64,000 nucleotides of DNA from NCBI RefSeq assembly GCF_019175365.1, contig NZ_CP059572.1:4278001-4342000 (forward strand), read 5' to 3'. Each line of letters starts with the position of its first letter. The first letter of the stretch is position 1. Shown piece after piece: positions 7,161 to 15,474 of this stretch. A program made the translations under genes and the position numbers. Under the pieces are notes generated by a model, which saw only the letters and a program-made list of their open reading frames with translations, did not search any database and was not told the DNA's origin. The DNA is from Actinomadura graeca (GTDB lineage: Bacteria; Actinomycetota; Actinomycetes; Streptosporangiales; Streptosporangiaceae).

Positions 7161-8012
7161 TTATGCGCCTTCCTCGAAGAACTCGTGCGAGAGCAGCCCC
7201 AGCCCCACCAGGTCGCCCAGCGGCTCGCTGATGCTGCACGTCCCGAAGGACAGGAACGCCGTGCGGATCTCCTCCGCCCTGTCGGCGATCTCCGAGACGC
7301 ACGCGGCGACGAACAGGGCGTCGCGGTGGTCCAGGATGCCGGCCAGGTCACCGGCCGGGCGGCCGTCCAGCGCCGCCTCGGTGGCCAGGATGAGGTTGAG
7401 GTATCCGTGCTGGTCGAAGCCCGTCTCGCGGGCGGTGTGCCGGACGGGGTTGTGGAGCCCGGCGGTCGCCTTGAACGGGACGCCCGCGACCACCGCCGTC
7501 TTGATCGCCGCGGCGAGCTCCGCCACGGTCGGATGGAGGTCGGCCGTGACGCCGCCGGTGCGGAACTTCGCCCGGTGGCCGGTCGCGGCGAGCATCGTGA
7601 TGATCGCGCGATGCCGCCCGTCCCGCGGGACCTCGACGTAGACCGGGACGTCCTCGCGGCCCGCGCGGGCGCGGTCGAGGGCCCGGAAGAAGTCGCCCGG
7701 GGACATCCCGGCGGGCACGGCGACCTCCAGCCAGCGCAGGTCGACCGGCAGCCCGGAGACGGCGATGAGGGCGTCGGCGACCTGGACGGGGCCGCCGGGG
7801 GCCGTCACCGCCAGGTCCATCTTCTCGGTCAGCAGCGGCCCGAGGGCGTCCAGCGCGGTCGCGGGCAGCACGAACGGGCCGACGAGGGGGCCGTAGACGG
7901 CGCGGCGGTGCCGGTGGTGCGCCGGGACGGCGGCGGCGAGCGGCGCGAGCCCGGGCGGGAACACGGCGGCGTCGTCGCACAGGCCGGCGAACAGGGCGGG
8001 GAAACCGGTCAC
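7161..8012 (-). CDS. Uncharacterised protein of the homogentisate operon
   Basis: A 283-residue soluble protein starting at GTG 8012, which overlaps the hmgA stop as GTGA. The codon phase is open further upstream but that part is the shadow of hmgA. Alternating hydrophobic strands and Ala-rich helices suggest an alpha/beta barrel-like fold. Conspicuous motifs are DDAAVFPPG near the N-terminus, VYVEVP, KFRTGGV, FKATAGLHNPVRH in the middle and SFGTCSISEPLGDL near the C-terminus. I do not recognise a named family. Placed between homogentisate dioxygenase and fumarylacetoacetase, it occupies the slot of the otherwise missing maleylacetoacetate isomerase; that role is only a hypothesis. Confidence 0.85.
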   Translation of the reverse strand: MTGFPALFAGLCDDAAVFPPGLAPLAAAVPAHHRHRRAVYGPLVGPFVLPATALDALGPLLTEKMDLAVTAPGGPVQVADALIAVSGLPVDLRWLEVAVPAGMSPGDFFRALDRARAGREDVPVYVEVPRDGRHRAIITMLAATGHRAKFRTGGVTADLHPTVAELAAAIKTAVVAGVPFKATAGLHNPVRHTARETGFDQHGYLNLILATEAALDGRPAGDLAGILDHRDALFVAACVSEIADRAEEIRTAFLSFGTCSISEPLGDLVGLGLLSHEFFEEGA

Positions 8013-9199
8013 GACCGCCTCGCCCACGTCCAGGCGTAGCCAGGATCCTCGCAGGCCAGACCGCCTTCGCCCAGCTCCAGCGGGCGGAAGGTGTCGACCA
8101 TGACGGCCAGCTCGTCGAAGGACCCGGCGCCGATGCTGCGCTCGTACGCGCCGGGCTGCGGGCCGTGCGCGAGCCCGCCCGGATGGAGCGAGACCGACCC
8201 CTGCCCGATGCCCGATCCCTTGCGCGCCTCGTAGTCGCCGCCGCAGTAGAACATGACCTCGTCGGAGTCCACGTTGGAGTGGTAGTACGGCACGGGGATG
8301 GACAGCGGGTGGTAGTCCACCTTGCGCGGGACGAAATTGCACACGACGAAGTTGTGCCCTTCGAACACCTGGTGAACCGGTGGCGGCTGATGGACGCGCC
8401 CGGTGATCGGCTCGAAGTCGTGCACGCTGAAGGTGTACGGGTACAGGCAGCCGTCCCAGCCGACCACGTCGAACGGGTGCCGCGCGTAGGTGAGCCGCGT
8501 CCCGGTCACGCCGCCGGGGGCCCGGTGCTTGACCAGCACGTCCACGTCCGTTCCCTCCAGCTGGAGGGGGTTCCCGGGGCCGTGCAGATCGCGCTCGCAG
8601 TAGGGAGCGTTCTCCAGGAACTGCCCGAAACGCGACAGGTACCGCTTCGGCGGCGCGACGTGGCCGGTGGCCTCGATGACGTACGCGCGCAGCGGCTGGT
8701 CGCCGGTGGGGAGCCAGCGGTGGGTCGTGGACGCCGGGACGACGACGTAGTCGCCCTCCTTCGCCTCCAGCGCCCCGAACACCGTCTCGACGGTCGCGGA
8801 CCCCGACTCGACGTAGACGATCTCGTCGCCGGTCGCGTTCCGGTACAGCGGCGAGTCGCCGGAGGTGACGACGTAGGAGAGGCGGACGTCGGCGTTCCCG
8901 AGCACCAGCCGCCGGCCGGTGACCGCGTCCGTCCCCTCCCAGGTCTCCTTCGGGAACAGCTCGTGCAGCCTGAGATGGCGGGGCTTCAGCGGATGGTTCG
9001 GCGTCGTCGCCGCGTCCGGCTGCTCCCAGGGCCGGGAGTCGACGATCGCGGACGGGATCTCGCGGTGGTAGAGCAGGGACGAATCGGAGGAGAAGCCCTC
9101 CTCGCCCATCAGCTCCTCGAAGTACAGCCGCTCCGCGCCGTCCCTGTGCTGGGTGTGACGCTTCGGCGGCACGTCGCCGGCCCGGCGGTAGTGGGCCAT
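8009..9199 (-). CDS. hmgA: Homogentisate 1,2-dioxygenase
   Basis: A 396-residue cupin-type Fe(II) dioxygenase that opens the ring of homogentisate to maleylacetoacetate in tyrosine/phenylalanine catabolism. It starts at ATG 9199 behind GGGAGGCG. The N-terminal half has the HTQH and the SRPWEQPDAATTPNH region; the C-terminal half has the metal-site region YYHSNVDSDEVMFYCGG and LHPGGLAHGPQPG. The length is slightly shorter than the ~430-residue eukaryotic enzyme, as is usual in actinobacteria. First gene of the operon hmgA-unknown-fahA; the MarR gene just upstream in the same direction probably regulates it. Confidence 0.93.
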   Translation of the reverse strand: MAHYRRAGDVPPKRHTQHRDGAERLYFEELMGEEGFSSDSSLLYHREIPSAIVDSRPWEQPDAATTPNHPLKPRHLRLHELFPKETWEGTDAVTGRRLVLGNADVRLSYVVTSGDSPLYRNATGDEIVYVESGSATVETVFGALEAKEGDYVVVPASTTHRWLPTGDQPLRAYVIEATGHVAPPKRYLSRFGQFLENAPYCERDLHGPGNPLQLEGTDVDVLVKHRAPGGVTGTRLTYARHPFDVVGWDGCLYPYTFSVHDFEPITGRVHQPPPVHQVFEGHNFVVCNFVPRKVDYHPLSIPVPYYHSNVDSDEVMFYCGGDYEARKGSGIGQGSVSLHPGGLAHGPQPGAYERSIGAGSFDELAVMVDTFRPLELGEGGLACEDPGYAWTWARRS

Positions 9200-9293
9200 G
9201 CGCTCGCCTCCCGAACTGATTAACGTATGTATTACTTTTGGCCGAACCTTACGGGGGTTCGCCGACTCAGGGAAGTGGCGCCGCGGGCAGTTC
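9200..9293 (-). promoter_or_regulatory. hmgA promoter/operator region
   Basis: The 94-base gap between the MarR gene and hmgA contains an AT-rich island, TAATACATACGTTAAT on the minus strand (9233-9218), unusual in this GC-rich DNA. It is a plausible -10/operator zone, followed by the hmgA Shine-Dalgarno. A clear -35 is not seen. Confidence 0.4.
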
Positions 9294-9836
9294 CTAGCTG
9301 CGCTCGCGGACGTCGAACTGGACGCGGCCCGCGATAAGCTTGTCCAGCAGCATGATGAGGATGTCCTGCTCGGTCTCGGTCAGCACGCTCGCCCACTGCC
9401 GCTCGCGCTCGTTCTGGCCCGCGAAGATCTCCAGCATGGCCTGCCCGCCGCGCTCGGTCAGCGACAGGATCACCGAGCGGCCGTCCCGCTCGCCCTTGGT
9501 GCGGACCATCATCCCGTCCGCGACCAGCGTCTTGGCGAGATTGGACACCGCGGCCCTGCTCATCCCGGCCAGCGTGGCGGCCCGGCCCGGCTCCAGCGGC
9601 CCCGCGATCCAGGTCACGAACAGCAGCCGGAACGCCGCCCACGAATGCCCGCGCGGCCGGTGCACCGTGGACTCCAGGTCGTAGGTGACGATCGCGGACG
9701 CGCGGTTGAGCGTCAGCAGCAGCCGTGTGGCGAGCCGGTGCGGGAACCCGAACTCCTCCGCGAGCCGTCCGCCCGCGAGATCGACGAACGACCAGAAGTC
9801 CAGCTCCCGGCCGCCCTCTCCCCCACCCTCGCCCAT
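9294..9836 (-). CDS. MarR family regulator, probable regulator of hmgA operon
   Basis: A 180-residue winged-helix protein with RAATLAGMSRAAVSNLAKTL (helix-turn-helix) and a wing RTKGERDGRSVILSLTERG. ATG 9836 is preferred because TAAGGT lies 7 bases upstream, giving a leaderless transcript; GTG 9845 is an alternative start that lies inside that -10. It is 94 bases upstream of hmgA in the same direction and divergent from the pyruvate oxidase gene. Control of homogentisate degradation by MarR or IclR proteins is known in other bacteria; here it is inferred from position. Confidence 0.85.
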   Translation of the reverse strand: MGEGGGEGGRELDFWSFVDLAGGRLAEEFGFPHRLATRLLLTLNRASAIVTYDLESTVHRPRGHSWAAFRLLFVTWIAGPLEPGRAATLAGMSRAAVSNLAKTLVADGMMVRTKGERDGRSVILSLTERGGQAMLEIFAGQNERERQWASVLTETEQDILIMLLDKLIAGRVQFDVRERS

Positions 9837-9955
9837 GGGCGACACCTTAGCGCCGGACCGGAACCGGTTGGTTCATGGATTGATTACCGTCCGGGTGTCA
9901 GTGCGACGATCATCGGGCATGTCCCCCTCGAACGATCACGGTACGTGGGGGGACG

Positions 9956-11689
9956 ATGGCGACGGTCGCCGATCAGTTCATCGAGGTGCTGCGGCAGGCC
10001 GGCGTCCGCCGGATCTACGGGGTCGTCGGCGACAGCCTCAACCCGGTCGTGGACGCCGTCCGCCGCACGGGCGGCATCGACTGGGTGCACGTCCGCAACG
10101 AGGAGGCGGGCGCGTTCGCCGCCGCGGCCGAGGCGCAGGTCACCGGACGCCTCGCGGTCTGCGCGGGAAGCTGCGGGCCCGGCAACGCGCACCTGCTCCA
10201 GGGCCTGTACGACGCGCACCGCTCCGGCGCGCCGGTGCTCGCGCTGGCCTCGCACATCCCGAGCACCCAGATCGGCAGCGGCTACTTCCAGGAGACCCAC
10301 CCCGAGCGGCTGTTCACCGAGTGCAGCCACTACTGCGAGATGATCAACGGCCCGGCGCAGATGCCGCGGATCCTGCGCACCGCGATCCAGCACGCGGTCG
10401 GGCTCGGCGGGGTCGCGGTCGTCACCCTGCCCGGCGACACCGCCAGCGAGGACGCCGCCGGACCGGCCGGCGACCACGCCCTCCTCGTCCGCAAGGGCGC
10501 CGTGCACCCCCCGGCCGACCAGGTCGAGCGGCTCGCGGGCGCGCTGAACCGCGCGCGGAAGGTGATGCTGTTCTGCGGCGCCGGCGTCAGGAACGCCCAC
10601 GCCGAGGTGATGGCGCTGGCCCACAAGGTGCTGTCGCCGGTCGGGCACGCGCTGCGCGGCAAGGAGTGGATCCAGTACGACAACCCGTTCGACGTGGGCA
10701 TGAGCGGCCTGCTCGGCTACGGCGCCTGCTACGAGGCGATGCAGGAGGCCGATCTCGTCCTGCTGCTCGGCACGGACTTCCCGTACGACCCGTTCCTGCC
10801 GGGGAAGAACACCATCCAGGTGGACGACGACCCCTCCAGGCTGGGTCGCCGCACCCCGCTGGACTTGGCCGTCCACGGGGACATCGGGGTGACGCTCCGC
10901 CTCGTCCTGGACAAGGTCGAGCAGAAGCAGGACCACGCCTATCTCGACGAGATGCTGCATCGGCACGCGCGCGCTCTGGAGAACGTCGTCTCCGCCTACA
11001 CGCGGGACATCGACAGGCACGTCCCGATCCACCCCGAGTACGTCGCGAGCGTCCTGGACGACCTCGCCGATGACGACGCGATCTTCACCGTCGACACCGG
11101 CATGTGCAACGTCTGGGTCGCCCGCTACATCACCCCGAACGGGCGCCGCCGCGTGATGGGCTCGTTCGTCCACGGCTCGATGGCGAACGCGCTGCCGCAC
11201 GCGATCGGCGCGCAGTTCGGGGCGCCCGGCCGCCAGGTCGTCTCCGTCTCCGGCGACGGCGGGCTCGGGATGCTGCTCGGCGAGCTGCTCACGGTGCGGC
11301 TCCACCGCGTCCCAGTGAAGATCATCGTGTTCGACAACGCGTCGCTCGGCATGGTGCGGCTGGAGATGATGGTGGACGGCCTGCCCGCCTACGAGACCGA
11401 CCACGAGGCCGTCGACTACGCCGCGATCGCCGAGGCCGCCGGGATCGAGTCGGCCCGGGTGGAGCGCCCCGCCGACGTCCGCCCCGCGCTGTCGCGCGCG
11501 CTCGCCGCGCCAGGCCCGTACCTGCTGGACGTCGTCACCGACCCGAACGCCCTGTCCATCCCGCCGCACGTCACGCCCCAGCAGGTCAAGGGCTTCGCGC
11601 TGGCGGCGGGGAAGACCGTCCTCACCGGCGGCGTCGGCAAGATGCTCGACCTCGCCCGCAGCAACCTCCGCAACATCCCCCGGCGGTGA
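9956..11689 (+). CDS. poxB: Thiamine-dependent pyruvate oxidase (pyruvate:quinone oxidoreductase)
   Basis: A 577-residue TPP enzyme that oxidises pyruvate to acetate and CO2 with FAD and passes electrons to quinone. N-terminal PYR domain: RIYGVVGDSLNP and VRNEEAGAFAAAAEAQ (catalytic Glu). The central FAD domain includes LLLGTDFPYD. The C-terminal PP domain has GDGGLGM ending in the FDNASLGMV Mg-TPP motif. The C-terminal tail resembles the membrane-binding end of PoxB. The start is ATG 9956 after a GGGGGGA stretch. Monocistronic, divergent from the MarR gene. Acetolactate synthase is excluded by the PoxB-like N-terminus and tail. Confidence 0.88.
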   Translation: MATVADQFIEVLRQAGVRRIYGVVGDSLNPVVDAVRRTGGIDWVHVRNEEAGAFAAAAEAQVTGRLAVCAGSCGPGNAHLLQGLYDAHRSGAPVLALASHIPSTQIGSGYFQETHPERLFTECSHYCEMINGPAQMPRILRTAIQHAVGLGGVAVVTLPGDTASEDAAGPAGDHALLVRKGAVHPPADQVERLAGALNRARKVMLFCGAGVRNAHAEVMALAHKVLSPVGHALRGKEWIQYDNPFDVGMSGLLGYGACYEAMQEADLVLLLGTDFPYDPFLPGKNTIQVDDDPSRLGRRTPLDLAVHGDIGVTLRLVLDKVEQKQDHAYLDEMLHRHARALENVVSAYTRDIDRHVPIHPEYVASVLDDLADDDAIFTVDTGMCNVWVARYITPNGRRRVMGSFVHGSMANALPHAIGAQFGAPGRQVVSVSGDGGLGMLLGELLTVRLHRVPVKIIVFDNASLGMVRLEMMVDGLPAYETDHEAVDYAAIAEAAGIESARVERPADVRPALSRALAAPGPYLLDVVTDPNALSIPPHVTPQQVKGFALAAGKTVLTGGVGKMLDLARSNLRNIPRR

Positions 11690-11698
11690 GGGACGCCG

Positions 11699-12307
11699 TC
11701 AGCGGAAGGGCCGCGCCATCTCCTCGAAGAGCTCGTCGGCCACCTCGCCGAGGGGCCGCGACGGCTGGTCGTCGGTCCACAGGTGCGCCGCCAGCCGCAG
11801 CGTGCTGATGAACGCGCCCGCCATCACGCGGGAGCGCAGCGCACCGGGCGGCAGCCCGTCACGGGCGGCGATCAGGTCGGCGATACAGCGCTCGAACGCG
11901 GCGTAGTGGCCGAGCTGCCGCGACAGGACGGACGGATGGGCGCGGGCGAGGCGCGCCTGCGCGGCCCACTGCGGATCGGGTTCGCCCTGCTCGGCGAGCA
12001 ACGCGCGGAACGAGGCGCGCAGCGCCGCCCACGAGGTCTCGCCGGGCGGCCGCGACCCGAAGTTCTCCAGCAGCCGGCGCATCCGCTGCTCGTCGCCGTA
12101 GAGGAGCGCGTCCTCCTTGCCGGCGAAGTAGTTGGAGAAGGTGCGCCGGGAGACGCCCGCGGCGTCCGCGATGGCCTCCACCGTGACCTCGTCCAGGCCG
12201 TGCTCGACCGCAAGCCGCATCGCGGCCTCGTGCAGGGCCCTGCGCGTCGCCTCCTTCTTGCGCTCGCGCAGCCCGCCGGTCGTCGTCTCACCGGTCGTCG
12301 TCGCCAT
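11699..12307 (-). CDS. TetR family transcriptional regulator
   Basis: A 202-residue protein; ATG 12307 is taken as start because the helix-turn-helix then begins at the usual distance, whereas the longer frame runs through a repeat element. DNA-binding domain: VTVEAIADAAGVSRRTFSNYF with the preceding helix ATRRALHEAAMRLAVEHG. The C-terminal ligand domain is Ala/Leu-rich with a segment QLGHYAAFERCIADLI. It ends 9 bases from the convergent poxB stop. The ligand is unknown; such regulators often control efflux or oxidoreductase genes. Confidence 0.88.
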   Translation of the reverse strand: MATTTGETTTGGLRERKKEATRRALHEAAMRLAVEHGLDEVTVEAIADAAGVSRRTFSNYFAGKEDALLYGDEQRMRRLLENFGSRPPGETSWAALRASFRALLAEQGEPDPQWAAQARLARAHPSVLSRQLGHYAAFERCIADLIAARDGLPPGALRSRVMAGAFISTLRLAAHLWTDDQPSRPLGEVADELFEEMARPFR

Positions 12308-12385
12308 CGCCGCCCACCCTACCCACACTTGAAATATGCGCATCGAAAGATTGCCTGGGAGAGCGGAGTGCGGCAGAACCGGCCC

Positions 12386-12471
12386 GTTCCGGAGGGTGTA
12401 AGGGGCCGTCCCCACAAAGGACCGCTCCGTTCCGGGGGGTGTGGGGGGTCGTCCCCCCACAAGAGACCGGC
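12386..12471. repeat. Tandem 43 bp hairpin repeat (two copies)
   Basis: Two adjacent imperfect copies begin with GTTCCGG at 12386 and 12429. Each contains a G-run/C-run hairpin; in the second copy TGTGGGGGG (12440-12448) pairs perfectly with CCCCCCACA (12453-12461) around loop TCGT. It lies in the gap between the tetR start and the stop of the ATPase gene, both on the minus strand, and may terminate transcription of the ATPase gene, though no T-run follows. Confidence 0.6.
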
Positions 12472-12493
12472 CCGGTCGCGCGATCGGCAGGCG

Positions 12494-12904
12494 TCAGATC
12501 TCGGCCAGGCGGGCGCCGGCCGCGTCGACCTCGAACCACAGCTGCGTGCGGCGGGTCGTCTGCTCCAGGCCCCACTCCTCCGCCAGCGCGTCGATGACGG
12601 TGAGCCCGCGCCCGTGGTCGATGCGGCGGCGCCGGTGCACGTCGGTCCGCGCCGGGCCGTCATCGGCGACCTCCACCCGCAGCCGCCGGCCGTCCGTCGC
12701 CACCGTCACCCTGATCAGCCCGGAGCCGTGCAGGATCGCGTTGGCGATGGCCTCGGCGCTCATCAGCTCGACGTCGTCCAGCAGCGAGGCGTCGCCCACG
12801 ACCTTCGCGGCGCGTTCGCGGACGGTGCGCCGCGCCCGGCGCCCCTCCCCCGGGTCGGCGGTGAAACCGAGCGGCTCGCCCAGCCGCTCCATCCTCCCGC
12901 TCAC
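12494..12904 (-). CDS. RsbW-like ATP-binding regulator (anti-sigma-type HATPase)
   Basis: A 136-residue GHKL-fold ATPase domain without other domains: N-box ELMSAEAIANAILHG, G1 box VEVADDGPA, G2 region GRGLTVIDALAEEWG. This is the architecture of SpoIIAB/RsbW-type anti-sigma kinases, which are numerous in actinobacteria. The start is GTG 12904 or ATG 12892; neither has a good Shine-Dalgarno. No sigma factor or anti-anti-sigma gene is adjacent, so its partner is unknown. Confidence 0.8.
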   Translation of the reverse strand: MSGRMERLGEPLGFTADPGEGRRARRTVRERAAKVVGDASLLDDVELMSAEAIANAILHGSGLIRVTVATDGRRLRVEVADDGPARTDVHRRRRIDHGRGLTVIDALAEEWGLEQTTRRTQLWFEVDAAGARLAEI

Positions 12905-13545
12905 GAGGCGGCCCGCCGCGAGGCGCCGCGATCGCGGGAGACGTGGTCCGTCGTGCCGAGTGTCACTGCATCACCACACAAGGATCGAAGCGCATCGCGC
13001 TCGACCACCTGCGGTGAGTGACCGGGCAACGCGCTGGACGGCTTGTTCTTGACCTTTCGGAGCCGGGAGCGGTCCATCACCGGCCAGCCGGGGCGCGCGG
13101 CGGGCCGGACCAGAGGACGGCTTCGGCGGTTTTCGAGGCTTCCAGGTCCGCTTGTGGCGGAGCCTACGGTATGACTTAACAGCGCATCCGCGGATTGTGA
13201 CAAAAGTAAACAACAGGCCGCCGATTGCTCATCCGCGTACGGAAACAGCCTCCTTGTCGACGGACGCACGCCGCGTCCGGCGAGGTGATCGCCCGGCCGT
13301 GCGCCCGCGGACGGGCGCCCTCTCCGCCACCGCTCACCCGGAACCCATGACTAACCCATAATTTCCGCGCCGGGGCCCGATTCGACGGACGGCATCCGTA
13401 GGTCACCGTCCGTTTCATCAGCGTTTTTCGCCCAGTGGGCGAGCATGGCAGTACCACCGCCCACGACCCCCCGCCAACTGACGATCATGTCAGTCCACAG
13501 TCACCCACCCGACAGCATCGTGAACCCAGGCGGAATGGCCGCCCC
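12905..13545. other. 640-base intergenic region, no supported gene
   Basis: Open frames here have poor codon bias and no recognisable domain. A frame at 12901-13269 on the minus strand overlaps the ATPase start by GTGA but its product is Ser/Arg-rich and unconvincing. An AT-richer stretch near 13195-13250 may contain promoters for the ATPase gene. Confidence 0.5.
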
Positions 13546-14229
13546 TTACCGGACGGGAATCAAGCGGAAGGCGATGAAGGCGGGGAACTCGGTGAGCTTG
13601 GTGTGGTCGTCGGGGTAGCGGTCGGCCATCTCGGGGGCGGGACGGGGTTCGAGGAGTTCCTCGATCAGGAATCCCGCCTCGCGGAACTCGGCGCAGGTCA
13701 CGGTGAGGGGGCGGCGCCAGGCGCGGATGGGCCAGTCGTGCTCGTCGCTGAGGGACTCCTCGACGGGTTCGGTGGTGAAGTAGGAGCCGCCCAGGCGGAG
13801 CCACGCCGTGGTGGGGTGCTCGGTGGACAGGACGAGCGCCCCGGCGGGGGCGAGGATCCGGCGGAACTCGCGGAGCAGGGCCGTCCGGTCGTCGATGTAG
13901 TGCAAGGCCAGGGCGAGGACGACCAGGTCGACCGAGCCCTCCTCGACCCAGGTGAGGGGGTCGGCGAGGTCGTGGACGCGCAGGTCCGCCAGGCCGGCGG
14001 TGCGCTCGCGGGCCATCGCGACGAAGGTCGGGGACGCGTCGCAGCCGAGGACGCGGGCGCCGCGGTCCAGCAGCTCGCGGGCGTACAGCCCGGGGCCGCA
14101 GGCCGCGTCGAAGACCGTCCGCCCGGAGACGTCGCCCGCGAGGCCGAGGACGGCCGGACGATCGTAGAGCGCGTTGTAGGCGCTGGTCTCGGCGTGGGCG
14201 GCGTACTCGTGGGCGAAGCGCTCGTACAT
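13546..14229 (-). CDS. Class I SAM-dependent methyltransferase
   Basis: A 227-residue protein beginning at ATG 14229, with GGTGA just upstream; the longer open frame runs into the DUF4032 gene and is rejected. Motif I is VFDAACGPGLYARELLDRG (near residue 50), the acidic loop is LGCDASPTFV, and motif IV is VDLVVLALALHYIDDR, as in ubiquinone/menaquinone-biosynthesis-like methyltransferases. The substrate is unknown. It is the last gene of the sugar ABC operon, 23 bases after DUF4032. Confidence 0.85.
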   Translation of the reverse strand: MYERFAHEYAAHAETSAYNALYDRPAVLGLAGDVSGRTVFDAACGPGLYARELLDRGARVLGCDASPTFVAMARERTAGLADLRVHDLADPLTWVEEGSVDLVVLALALHYIDDRTALLREFRRILAPAGALVLSTEHPTTAWLRLGGSYFTTEPVEESLSDEHDWPIRAWRRPLTVTCAEFREAGFLIEELLEPRPAPEMADRYPDDHTKLTEFPAFIAFRLIPVR

Positions 14230-14252
14230 GTCACCGATCGTCTCAGACAAGA

Positions 14253-15473
14253 TCAACTTGGCGGCCGTCCGGTCTCGGTCAGGTCCTCGGGGACGGTCGG
14301 CAGGACGGAGGCGAAGTAGTCGCGCGCCGCCTCCGAGGTCCCGACGTCGCGGCCCGTGCGTTCCGACAGGAACCAGCGGTGTTCCAGGATCTCGTGGAAG
14401 ATCTCGACCTCGTCGAGACGGTCGCGGAGGCCCGCCGGGATCGCGCGGACGACTCGCTCGTACACCTCGGCGAGCCACATGTTGGACGCGACCACCTCGG
14501 GGACCGGGCCGCCTTTCACCCGTTCCAGGTGACCCCGGTAACCGGCGATGTCGTTCAGGAGGCGGCGCGCCTGGTTCTCCTGCGCGCCGAGGCCGGTCCT
14601 GGCCATCAGGATGCGGCGGTGGTGGCCGGGTTCCGCCACGCGCGTGCGGACGCGCAGGCGCGCGCCGCCGGGCCCCGCGTCGACCAGTTCGACCTCGTCG
14701 ACGTCGAAGCCGAGCGCGTTGATGCGGCGGAGCCGTTCGGCGATGCGGTGGCGCTGGTCGTCCGGGTGCAGGATCTCCTCGCGGGTCAGCTCGTCCCACA
14801 GCGCGTCGTAGCGGTGGACGGTGCCGTCGGCGATCCCGACCGGGTCGACGGCGGGCAGCGTCCCGGCGGCGCGCAGGTCGAACAGCTCACCGGCGATGCG
14901 CTCGCGGGCCAGGTCGATGTCGTAGCGGCGCTGGCCCTCCGACAGGGACGGGTGCAGCTCGGCCGTCTCCGCGTCGACCAGGTAGGCGGCGAACGCGCCC
15001 GCGTCCATGCGGAACAGGACGTTGGACAGCGAGCAGTCCCCCCACATGAAACCCGCCAGGTGGAGGCGGACGAGCAGTTCGACCAGGGCGTCTTGGAGGC
15101 GGTCGACGGGGTGGCCGTAGCGGGTGTTGGCGAACAGGGCCCGGTAGGAGCTGGAGTGGTCCAGGAACCGGGTGACGAGGATCGCGTCCAGGCCGGGACG
15201 GTCGACGACGATCCCGACCACCTCGACGGCGGGCAGGCCGAGGTCGCGCAGGCGGCGGAGCAGCCGGTACTCGCGGCGGGCGAGCCGCGTGTCCAGCTCC
15301 TTCAGCGCGTACACGACCCCGGCCTCGGACACGAACCGGACGGGATGCCGCGACAGCCCCCGCTGCCTGATCTCCACGAGCCGCTCGTCGCTCCATTCCT
15401 CCAGCGGCTCGTGCCACGGCAGGTCCAGCAGGCCGGACGCGGCCTCCGCCGGAGGGCTGAACACGAACCGCAT
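14253..15473 (-). CDS. DUF4032 / lipopolysaccharide-kinase-like protein
   Basis: A 406-residue protein with a protein-kinase-like fold in the N-terminal two thirds: VVYALKELDTRLARREYRLL (ATP-lysine and helix C), LLVRLHLAGFMWGDCSLSNVLF (catalytic-loop-like, D and N retained) and YLVDAETAE (DxE in place of DFG). The remainder is the DUF4032 C-terminal domain. Family members are typically encoded directly downstream of LpqY/SugABC-type transporters in actinobacteria, as here (1 base between the genes). A sugar or lipid kinase role is inferred; none has been shown to my knowledge. Confidence 0.85.
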   Translation of the reverse strand: MRFVFSPPAEAASGLLDLPWHEPLEEWSDERLVEIRQRGLSRHPVRFVSEAGVVYALKELDTRLARREYRLLRRLRDLGLPAVEVVGIVVDRPGLDAILVTRFLDHSSSYRALFANTRYGHPVDRLQDALVELLVRLHLAGFMWGDCSLSNVLFRMDAGAFAAYLVDAETAELHPSLSEGQRRYDIDLARERIAGELFDLRAAGTLPAVDPVGIADGTVHRYDALWDELTREEILHPDDQRHRIAERLRRINALGFDVDEVELVDAGPGGARLRVRTRVAEPGHHRRILMARTGLGAQENQARRLLNDIAGYRGHLERVKGGPVPEVVASNMWLAEVYERVVRAIPAGLRDRLDEVEIFHEILEHRWFLSERTGRDVGTSEAARDYFASVLPTVPEDLTETGRPPS

Positions 15474-15474
15474 G

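Noticed and set aside
9884..11569. Minus-strand frame of 561 codons opposite poxB
   Set aside because: Complementary-strand artefact of a highly biased gene; no homology visible.
12901..13269. 122-codon gene overlapping the RsbW-like gene by GTGA
   Set aside because: The overlap is tempting, but the product has random composition and no ribosome site, and codon bias is weak.
13435..14319. Plus-strand frame opposite the methyltransferase
   Set aside because: Gly/Val/Glu-rich antisense product without domain; the minus-strand methyltransferase has clear SAM motifs.
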